Shown in pieces: positions 8,248 to 13,557 of a DNA stretch of 13,557 nt. Below the pieces are notes generated by a model. It was not told where the DNA came from and ran no database searches. It worked only from the letters and a program-made list of their open reading frames with translations. The stretch's first letter is position 1; each line of letters opens with the position of its first letter. The position numbers and the translations under genes are program-made. Where the stretch lies: positions 7,608 to 21,164 of the forward strand of contig WVZH01000290.1 of assembly GCA_011772595.1 (NCBI GenBank), given 5' to 3'. Source of the DNA: Anaerolineales bacterium (GTDB lineage: Bacteria > Chloroflexota > Anaerolineae > Anaerolineales > E44-bin32).

Positions 8248-8832
8248 GCTTGCTCCTCACACGTCCTTCGCTGCAAGCCAGATTGAGTCTTCGAAGCAAC
8301 GCCCGTTCTAGCAGGTGCTCCAGAGGATTGTGGAACCAATGTAGCTTCGATTTTAATCCGGTTATCCGCACTTCGCCTCCAGAGATAGCAGTATTGCTAC
8401 CTATGCAGGGTTAATTATTCTTGTACATTCCCTCGGTGCGCAAAAAACCTCGATATGTAATCCTGAAACCTGTGTCCAAAACGCTAGGACGGTGTGCGTT
8501 GTGACATGAGGAAGATGGTAGAAGTTGAGAATACATGGGTGTGTGTCATACGCCAGGCATGTGGGAAGGGGCAAATTCAATGCATATTCGCCCAACCCAA
8601 GCAGGGTTTCCTTCGAAGATCCAATCGAGCAACCGTGTTTGGTCAACGGAATTATCAACTTATGCCGTTAAAATCAATCCCGCTGATTGTCGTATCTTTC
8701 ACAAACCAAAGCAACTCCGTATAAGATCGTAAAGCCCTTGGCTTTGTTGATTGATTTCTTAGTGGGAATTTCTCGTGGTATGGAAGTCCGTAGTTATACT
8801 CGAGGTGGAGTGCGAGTAGATATGCCCGATCG
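8248..8832. other. Intergenic region between miaB and the lipoprotein gene
   Basis: 585 bases with only short frames on both strands that have no recognisable motif or good ribosome binding site. It should carry the 3' end signals of miaB and the promoter of the lipoprotein gene (GAGGAG at 8253-8258). A weak inverted repeat TACTCG (8797-8802) / CGAGTA (8813-8818) lies 15 nt after the miaB stop without a T-tract. I see nothing else. Confidence 0.55.
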
Positions 8833-10191
8833 TCAGGTTACTTCAGGTGCTGGATTTCGGAGTTCTAAATGGGGCTCACTCTGTGTGGAACCGATCAGTG
8901 TCCAGGGACCTGTCCAGGTGATGCGCACGGGAACCTGCTGCCCATGCATGTCATCTTCCGCCTCGAAAAACACCAGCTTGTTCGTGCGCGTGCGCCCTTT
9001 CCATCGATCCCGGTGTTTCTCTTCGACCAGAATCTCGACCGTTCTACCTTCGTAACTGGCGTTGATCTTCGTAGCGATCTCTGCCTGTAGTTCTTCAAGG
9101 GCGCGGAAACGGTGCATCTTTTCCTCTTCGGGAACGTCGTCTTCCATGCGACGGGCGGAGACTGTGTTCGGCCGTGGCGAATATCGTGCTAGATGTGCTA
9201 CATCCAATTGCAGTCCCGCAAGCAAATCATAAGTGCGCTGAAATTGGACATCGGTCTCTCCGGGAAACCCAACGATGATATCGGTGGCAATGGAAACATG
9301 GGGGATTCGTTCACGGATGCGCTCAATTAGCGCTCGATAATCATCGACAGTGTAACCACGCTTCATGCGTTGGAGGATTTCATTGTCACCGGCCTGCACA
9401 GGCACTTCAATGTGCTCACACACCTTTGGCAGTTCGGCGACTGTTTCAAGGAGTTCATCGGTCATCCAATTGGGGTGGGAGGTGAGGAAGCGAATGCGTT
9501 CGATGCCTTCGATCTTATGGATCACGCGTAGAAGGTCCACAAGCGAAGATGCGTCGGAGATATCAGCGCCATATCGATCGACGATTTGACCCAACAAGGT
9601 GACCTCACGCACACCCTGCTCAGCCAAGGTCTGTATTTCATCAGTGATCTCCCCTATTGGGCGACTTCGCTCCACACCGCGCCGATTCGGGATGACACAA
9701 AATGTACAGGCGTGTGAACAGCCGTAGACCACCGGGATGAATGCCGAGACGAGACTCCCGCGCTCATTCTCTGGAAGCAAGAGTTCCCCATCCATTAGTG
9801 CGTGGCGTCTCCCAATCTCCTGTAGATCTAGGGTGCGCCCATCTTGTTGTAATAGGTGCTCGACAAGTGGATTGGGATCGGAGGGTGGGGAGAATACGTC
9901 CACGTGAGGGAAGGCTTGTCTGAGCGCGGGGTTTCCCTTGACACCGACCAGGCATCCCATCAGGTTGATGACCACATCCGGACGCTGGTCTTTGAGTGGG
10001 CGCAGTGAATTCAACCTACCATAGGCTTTATCCTCGGCGCTTTGCCGAACGACACAAGTGTTCAGAACGATAACATCAGCTTGTTCCGCACGTGCAGAGG
10101 GTCGATACCCCAATTTCTCCAATACGGAAGCCACACGCTGGGAATCGGCGACGTTCATCTGACAACCGCTAGTCCAAATGTGATAGTGCAT
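8833..10191 (-). CDS. miaB: tRNA-2-methylthio-N6-dimethylallyladenosine synthase MiaB
   Basis: Cytoplasmic radical-SAM methylthiotransferase that converts i6A37 to ms2i6A37 in tRNAs reading UNN codons; it follows MiaA in the pathway. At 452 residues it has the normal family length. N-terminal UPF0004 domain: auxiliary [4Fe-4S] cysteines at C10 (SGCQMN), C46 (LNTCVVRQSAEDKAYGRL) and C80 (MGC). Radical-SAM domain: C158-x3-C162-x2-C165 in YGCSHACTFCVIPNRRG, which binds the SAM cluster. C-terminal TRAM domain at about 380-445, the tRNA-binding part. SGCQMN, NTCVVR and the overall length favour MiaB over RimO or MtaB. The ATG at 10191 has no good Shine-Dalgarno, but a TATAAT ends 7 nt upstream, so the mRNA may be leaderless. 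It is divergent from the esterase gene, with a 110-nt gap. Confidence 0.95.
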   Translation of the reverse strand: MHYHIWTSGCQMNVADSQRVASVLEKLGYRPSARAEQADVIVLNTCVVRQSAEDKAYGRLNSLRPLKDQRPDVVINLMGCLVGVKGNPALRQAFPHVDVFSPPSDPNPLVEHLLQQDGRTLDLQEIGRRHALMDGELLLPENERGSLVSAFIPVVYGCSHACTFCVIPNRRGVERSRPIGEITDEIQTLAEQGVREVTLLGQIVDRYGADISDASSLVDLLRVIHKIEGIERIRFLTSHPNWMTDELLETVAELPKVCEHIEVPVQAGDNEILQRMKRGYTVDDYRALIERIRERIPHVSIATDIIVGFPGETDVQFQRTYDLLAGLQLDVAHLARYSPRPNTVSARRMEDDVPEEEKMHRFRALEELQAEIATKINASYEGRTVEILVEEKHRDRWKGRTRTNKLVFFEAEDDMHGQQVPVRITWTGPWTLIGSTQSEPHLELRNPAPEVT

Positions 10192-10198
10192 GTCGTCG

Positions 10199-10204
10199 AT
10201 TATA
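10199..10204 (-). promoter_or_regulatory. Candidate -10 element for a leaderless miaB transcript
   Basis: TATAAT on the minus strand ends 7 nt before the miaB ATG, so transcription would start at or near the A of the ATG. No Shine-Dalgarno is visible in between. I could not find a convincing -35 hexamer at 16-18 bp; the element is preceded by CGGG. Confidence 0.4.
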
Positions 10205-10271
10205 CCCGTATAGGTCTGATTTAGGGGCTGGCTTTCACAACAGTTGGGGAAGCATCTGGTGAGAAGTAAGG

Positions 10272-10277
10272 TATGAT
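10272..10277 (+). promoter_or_regulatory. Candidate -10 element for the esterase gene
   Basis: TATGAT 24 nt before the ATG at 10302. A start near 10283 would leave a short leader containing GGGAG, which supports the upstream start codon. The -35 region is weak. Confidence 0.25.
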
Positions 10278-10301
10278 TAGGTTCTACTGGCCGGGAGTGG
10301 G

Positions 10302-11312
10302 ATGAGGCGCATCGTGGCTGGCAGCCCGAACTGGCGGAGCTCGCCGATTGATAGAACAGGACAAATTAGGCGAGGTTTGATGCCTACGCTTGGCATCGCC
10401 TTGGTTCTGATGCTCACCACCAGCTGTGCAACCACAGAGGACGTACAAGAAACGGCGGGTATCAACCGCACCCTGACACCCAGCGCTTCTCGAAGTCCTG
10501 TGACCTCGACGTCAGCTCCCCCAGTTCGCTCGGCGACACCTTTCCCCTCTATCACTGCCACCCCGAGTGACACACCTGCCTGCTCCCAAATGCAAGGCTT
10601 TATTGAAGAAGGGAGCTATCGCAGTCCAGTCTTGCGAGCGGAAGTACCATACCGTGTTTACCTGCCAGCGTGTTATGGAATAACGACGGAGCGTCACTAT
10701 ACTCTTTACCTGCTTCACGGTTTTCCGTTCGACGAGACACATTGGGAAGAATTGGGGATAGCCGAATTCGCCGATGATGAGATCGCTTCAGGAAGGTGGC
10801 CTGCGTTCATCATCATCATGCCGCTTCAACCAGACCCGCTATTCTTGAACACCGATGGGGGTCCTAACTCCTATGAGGTCGAGATGGTGGAGGGCTTGAT
10901 CCCCGCAATCGATCAGCGCTATCGAACGGATCCACGTCCTGCAGCAAGAGCAGTGGCCGGGATCTCGCGCGGGGGAGTCTGGGCTTTGGAGATCTCCTTT
11001 CGTCATCCGGAGCTCTTCGACACAGTGGCGGCGTTAAGCCCGGCGCTGCATGTGAATTTCGCTCGTCCTGCCTATGATCCTTTCATTCTTGCGACCAAGG
11101 ACCAGCCTCTACCGGCCAACATCTTCTTGAGTGCTGGTGATGCGGAACCGGGATTTCGCCATGCCACAGAGGAATTTAGTGCTGTGCTGGCGGTGCATGG
11201 TGTGCGGCACGAATTCATCATCGGTCAAGGGGGACACGATGCCCTAGGGTGGGTTTCCGTGCTTGGGGATATGCTCGATTACCTGCTGCTTGCTTGGAGC
11301 GAACGAAGTTAG
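10302..11312 (+). CDS. Putative esterase (esterase D/PF00756-like, alpha/beta hydrolase), exported, probable lipoprotein
   Basis: Alpha/beta-hydrolase of the putative-esterase family, 336 residues. Oxyanion-hole region LLHGFPFDETHW (138-149); nucleophile elbow AGISRGG with Ser222; candidate acid Asp280 in SAGDAEPGF; catalytic His312 in QGGHDALGW. The N-terminus has RR, a hydrophobic run (LGIALVLML) and LTTSC (Cys42), a non-canonical lipobox, followed by a low-complexity Ser/Thr/Pro linker, so it is probably tethered outside the membrane. The start is uncertain. ATG 10302 keeps the positive n-region and has GGGAG nearby; the internal ATG at 10380 has GAGG 4 nt upstream but would leave a signal peptide with no basic residue, so I prefer 10302. 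Substrate is unknown; relatives act on acyl esters, ferulate or siderophore esters. The LysM protein gene follows on the same strand 102 nt downstream. Confidence 0.85.
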   Translation: MRRIVAGSPNWRSSPIDRTGQIRRGLMPTLGIALVLMLTTSCATTEDVQETAGINRTLTPSASRSPVTSTSAPPVRSATPFPSITATPSDTPACSQMQGFIEEGSYRSPVLRAEVPYRVYLPACYGITTERHYTLYLLHGFPFDETHWEELGIAEFADDEIASGRWPAFIIIMPLQPDPLFLNTDGGPNSYEVEMVEGLIPAIDQRYRTDPRPAARAVAGISRGGVWALEISFRHPELFDTVAALSPALHVNFARPAYDPFILATKDQPLPANIFLSAGDAEPGFRHATEEFSAVLAVHGVRHEFIIGQGGHDALGWVSVLGDMLDYLLLAWSERS

Positions 11313-11353
11313 TCACGCCTAATTTGTGATCTCCCGGGGAATGCGAATTCGGG

Positions 11354-11359
11354 TACAAT
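11354..11359 (+). promoter_or_regulatory. Candidate -10 element for the LysM gene
   Basis: TACAAT preceded by CGGG, 55 nt before the LysM ATG, in the gap after the esterase stop. Predicted transcription start is near 11366, which would place both AAGGAG segments in the leader. No clear -35 is seen, so read-through from the esterase gene is an alternative. Confidence 0.35.
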
Positions 11360-11370
11360 GAACCCCGCCG

Positions 11371-11405
11371 AAGGAGTTGATACAGCGCTCCTTTAAGGAG
11401 GGGAG
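11371..11405 (+). promoter_or_regulatory. Leader with alternative pairings around the LysM ribosome binding site
   Basis: AAGGAG (11371-11376), CTCCTT (11388-11393) and the ribosome binding site AAGGAGGGGAG (11395-11405) lie in a row. CTCCTT is the exact complement of the first AAGGAG (11-nt loop), and its CTCC can instead pair with GGAG of the ribosome binding site. The two pairings exclude each other, so the leader could expose or hide the translation start. This is a paper fold only. Confidence 0.35.
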
Positions 11406-11414
11406 TATCTGGCC

Positions 11415-12113
11415 ATGTCTGAATCGGAACCAAAAGCCGCGGACGTGATTCTGGCCTATAGACGTCGTCGAGAGCGGTTGGCGCCACTCCTCTTGGGAGG
11501 ACTTGCCGTCGTGCTTCTCGTCGTCGGAATCTTCATGGTGGTGTTGTGGATGACGGGGGAGAATCCGCCGGCGCTACCGGGTTTCCTCGCCAGCGATACA
11601 CCGATGCCAACCGAGACTGCGACTGATCTACCACCCACCGATACGCCGACGATCACCCTCACCTTGCCACCCTCGGAAACTCCGACGCCTACTGGGCCTC
11701 AAACCTACACGGTTGAATTGGGGGACTCGCTGTGGACAATTGCTGAGCAATTCGGTTTGGAAGATATTCGTTTACTGATGGCCGTCAACGAAATCACCGA
11801 TCCGGATGCCATATTCGTCGGCCAGGAGTTGATTATTCCAGGCTCTGAAGATGTGCTCCCGACGGTGACACCCTTACCAGCGACGCTGCTGCCTGGCCAA
11901 AAGATCGAATATCGCGTTGAACCTGGAGACACCCTCGAAACGATCGCCTCAAAGTTCAACAGCACTGCGGAGGCCATCGCTGAAGAGAACGAAATCGACG
12001 ACCCCAACACGATTGGCGTCGGGCAGGTGTTGATCATTCCGGTGAATATCGCTACACCCACACCGACGTTTACGTCGGAGCCGGGGTCTCCCACAGCCAC
12101 AGAAAGCGAGTAA
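11415..12113 (+). CDS. Membrane-anchored protein with two LysM domains
   Basis: 232-residue envelope protein. A short cytoplasmic N-terminus with RRRRER (16-21) precedes one transmembrane helix (about 23-46), giving an N-in/C-out anchor. An extracytoplasmic Pro/Thr-rich linker (about 60-95) leads to LysM 1 (about 97-142: YTVELGDSLWTIAEQFG to GQELIIP) and LysM 2 (about 166-209: YRVEPGDTLETIASKFN to GQVLIIP), then a Thr/Pro tail. LysM modules bind N-acetylglucosamine polymers such as peptidoglycan; no catalytic domain is present, so a peptidoglycan-binding or scaffolding role is inferred. The ribosome binding site is the purine run AAGGAGGGGAG at 11395-11405. The gene ends just before a strong hairpin and converges with queG. 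Confidence 0.92.
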   Translation: MSESEPKAADVILAYRRRRERLAPLLLGGLAVVLLVVGIFMVVLWMTGENPPALPGFLASDTPMPTETATDLPPTDTPTITLTLPPSETPTPTGPQTYTVELGDSLWTIAEQFGLEDIRLLMAVNEITDPDAIFVGQELIIPGSEDVLPTVTPLPATLLPGQKIEYRVEPGDTLETIASKFNSTAEAIAEENEIDDPNTIGVGQVLIIPVNIATPTPTFTSEPGSPTATESE

Positions 12114-12136
12114 CCGACAGGACTGCTCGCATCAAG

Positions 12137-12165
12137 ACTGCCTGTGAGCATCGCTCACAGGCAGT
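12137..12165 (+). terminator. Rho-independent terminator-like hairpin after the LysM gene
   Basis: Perfect 13-bp stem, ACTGCCTGTGAGC (12137-12149) with GCTCACAGGCAGT (12153-12165), loop ATC, followed on the plus strand by TTTCCTTCG. It lies 23 nt after the LysM stop and between convergent genes, so it may also stop queG transcripts, although the T-tract on the minus side is weak. Confidence 0.8.
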
Positions 12166-12221
12166 TTCCTTCGTCGCAGCAAATTTGGTATTCGGATCGT
12201 GCATGGCGACCCGTTCGACGC

Positions 12222-13388
12222 TCAAACCTTTCCGCGATTTTTCAGAGCTTCCTCAATCTCAAGGATAACATTTGGATCGAGTTCCAGGGACTGTGCTAGC
12301 TGCAGCGCTTGAAGGGATTCCTCCGTTTCGATTCGGCCCAATGCCCAGGCGACATGTGCGCGCACGATTGCTTCGGGATCGTCGGGCAATAATTTAATGA
12401 GGATTGGAATGGCGTTAGGGTCTTGCTGGTTACCGGCGATAATGGCGGCGTTGCGTAACAATCCGCCTCTCTTGGGCCGCAGTAACGGACTGCCTCGCAG
12501 ATGTTGACGCCAGGTCTGAGGTTTGAGCTTCAGCAGGATATGAAGGTTGAGAGTCTTCAGAAAAGGACGAGGCTGGAAAGCGGGGTCGAGCGTTGGTTTT
12601 GCGAACCGCTGGTTCCATGGACATACTTGTTGGCAAACATCGCATCCGAAGAGCCAATTGCCGATGGCGTTACGAAGTGGGGCTGGGATGGCGCCTTTCT
12701 CTTCGATCGTAAGATACGATATGCAGCGTTGGGCGTCTAACGTGCGGTTGGGGAGGATACAACCAGTCGGGCAGGCGTCGATACAACGGGTACATGTTCC
12801 GCATCGGTCGAATTGAAAGGGTTCATCGAATACGAGGGGAAGATCCAACAAGATTTCCGCGAGCACGAAAAATGAACCGAGTTTTGGATGGATCAGACAG
12901 GAGTTTTTGCCGATCCAGCCAAGCCCTGCACGCTGGGCTAGCTCTCGCTCCAACAGTGGACCGGTGTCAGTGTAAATCCGATTTTGAACCGCTCTACCTG
13001 CTCGCGTCTGGATGAAATCGACGAGCCGCCTCATTCGTTCGATGAGCACGTCATGGTAATCCTCGCCTAGAGCGTATGTGGCAACCTGCACTTGCTGCAG
13101 TTTCTGATCCCGTGGGTAATCATGCGGTAGGTAAATCGCCGCCAGGACGAGAATTGACTGACACTCTGGAAGGATCAGGCGCGGGTTCGCACGTCGATCG
13201 CGGGCGCGCTCGGTGCCCAAGTAGGCCATGGTTCCGTGTCGTCCTTCCGCTAGCCAGCTTTCATAGACATCGAGGTGTGGTGGTGGGTCGGGGGTGGTAA
13301 CGCCGACCAGATCAAAGCCGAGGTGGAGCGCTTCGGCTTTGATCTGGTCGGTGAACTCATGACGATCCAAAGCGGTCATCGTTGACAC
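12222..13388 (-). CDS. queG: Epoxyqueuosine reductase QueG
   Basis: Cobalamin- and Fe-S-dependent cytoplasmic enzyme that reduces epoxyqueuosine to queuosine at tRNA position 34, the last step of Q synthesis. 388 residues. N-terminal DUF1730-type region (GFDLVGVT, ESWLAEGRHGTMAYL); YTDTGPLLERELA with the expected catalytic Asp141; GLGWIGKNSCLI; ferredoxin-like clusters C196-x2-C199-x2-C202-x3-C206-P and C249-x2-C252-x3-C256-P; C-terminal HEAT-like repeats (about 315-380: LLPDDPEAIVRAHVAWALG). The reading begins with GTG at 13388; an in-frame ATG lies at 13379. GAAGGG at 13392-13397 is 3 nt from the GTG and 12 nt from the ATG, so the start is not settled. No other Q-pathway gene is in the window. 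Confidence 0.95.
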   Translation of the reverse strand: MSTMTALDRHEFTDQIKAEALHLGFDLVGVTTPDPPPHLDVYESWLAEGRHGTMAYLGTERARDRRANPRLILPECQSILVLAAIYLPHDYPRDQKLQQVQVATYALGEDYHDVLIERMRRLVDFIQTRAGRAVQNRIYTDTGPLLERELAQRAGLGWIGKNSCLIHPKLGSFFVLAEILLDLPLVFDEPFQFDRCGTCTRCIDACPTGCILPNRTLDAQRCISYLTIEEKGAIPAPLRNAIGNWLFGCDVCQQVCPWNQRFAKPTLDPAFQPRPFLKTLNLHILLKLKPQTWRQHLRGSPLLRPKRGGLLRNAAIIAGNQQDPNAIPILIKLLPDDPEAIVRAHVAWALGRIETEESLQALQLAQSLELDPNVILEIEEALKNRGKV

Positions 13389-13412
13389 CAGCCCTTCGTT
13401 CTGATGGAGAAG

Positions 13413-13439
13413 ATTATAACGATCGTTTCAACTTTTCAA
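13413..13439 (-). promoter_or_regulatory. Candidate sigma70-like promoter of queG
   Basis: On the minus strand TTGAAA (13439-13434) is followed after 15 bp by TATAAT (13418-13413), about 25 nt upstream of the GTG start. The spacing is short for a standard promoter. A perfect palindrome AACGATCGTT (13418-13427) sits in the spacer and could be an operator. Confidence 0.35.
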
Positions 13440-13464
13440 AGTCGGACCGTCATCTCCGTATCTT

Positions 13465-13557
13465 TTAAGGGACTTCGTTCGAAGCTAGCGCGTCAAAAGG
13501 ATGGACGAGAAGTCGTTCTTTGTTGGGTGAATACGCTACTAGTTCAGGCTTGTCATT
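13465..13557 (-). CDS. Possible C-terminal fragment of an unrecognised gene (truncated by window edge)
   Basis: A minus-strand frame is open from the right edge for 30 codons to a TAA at 13465-13467. The peptide begins NDKPELVAYSPNKERLLV and ends FDALASNEVP, with a composition that looks protein-like. It would lie upstream of queG on the same strand, 76 nt from the GTG start. I do not recognise it. A plus-strand frame over the same stretch is also open but has no start codon. Thirty codons can be open by chance, so this is tentative. Confidence 0.35.
   Translation of the reverse strand, partial: NDKPELVAYSPNKERLLVHPFDALASNEVP

Noticed and set aside
8401..8658. Minus-strand open frame of 85 codons in the gap between miaB and the lipoprotein gene
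   Set aside because: No ribosome binding site, no motif, and overlapping short frames on the other strand; looks like chance.
1..13557. Search for CRISPR arrays, tRNA or rRNA genes, transposases and defence or phage genes
   Set aside because: No regularly spaced identical repeats, no cloverleaf-like GTTCRA context outside coding sequence, and no protein with such motifs was seen.

Overview
The window looks like a chromosomal segment of a Chloroflexota bacterium, probably of the Anaerolineae. This is inferred from protein style: several large secreted proteins with Pro/Thr linkers of the PTPTPT type, SH3-like modules opening with LQNANCR, CSLREA-type N-termini followed by right-handed beta-helix repeats, and Cys-rich C-terminal tails. 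No rRNA or marker gene in the window proves the taxonomy. I saw no mobile element, CRISPR array, tRNA or rRNA gene.

Left two thirds (1-8247, all on the minus strand): a cell-surface gene cluster. In transcription order it has (i) an SdrD_B-type lipoprotein carrying an SH3-like module (8247-6559), followed by a terminator-like hairpin at 6298-6323; then (ii) three tandem paralogous CSLREA/beta-helix surface proteins, 6017-3306, 3133-398 and 323-1, the last cut by the window edge. The two complete paralogs share one architecture: signal peptide, CSLREA motif, beta-helix, CxxC beta-sandwich, an internal pair of hydrophobic segments that looks like a membrane hairpin, an Ig/FN3-like domain, a Pro/Thr linker, an SH3-like module and a Cys-rich tail. 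Their last roughly 120 residues are far more alike than the rest. These proteins probably decorate the cell surface; their ligands cannot be read from the sequence.

Right third (8833-13557): a housekeeping and envelope block. miaB (minus) is divergent from a lipoprotein-like esterase (plus). The esterase is followed by a membrane-anchored double-LysM protein (plus), which ends at a strong hairpin and converges on queG (minus). MiaB and QueG both modify tRNA anticodon loops (ms2 at A37 and queuosine at position 34) and both are Fe-S enzymes. A 30-codon open end at the right edge may be the 3' end of a gene upstream of queG.

The most interesting observations are the internal membrane hairpin in the large beta-helix proteins, the anomalously conserved 3' module of the tandem paralogs, and a leader upstream of the LysM gene in which a CTCCTT segment can pair with either of two AAGGAG segments, one of them the ribosome binding site.
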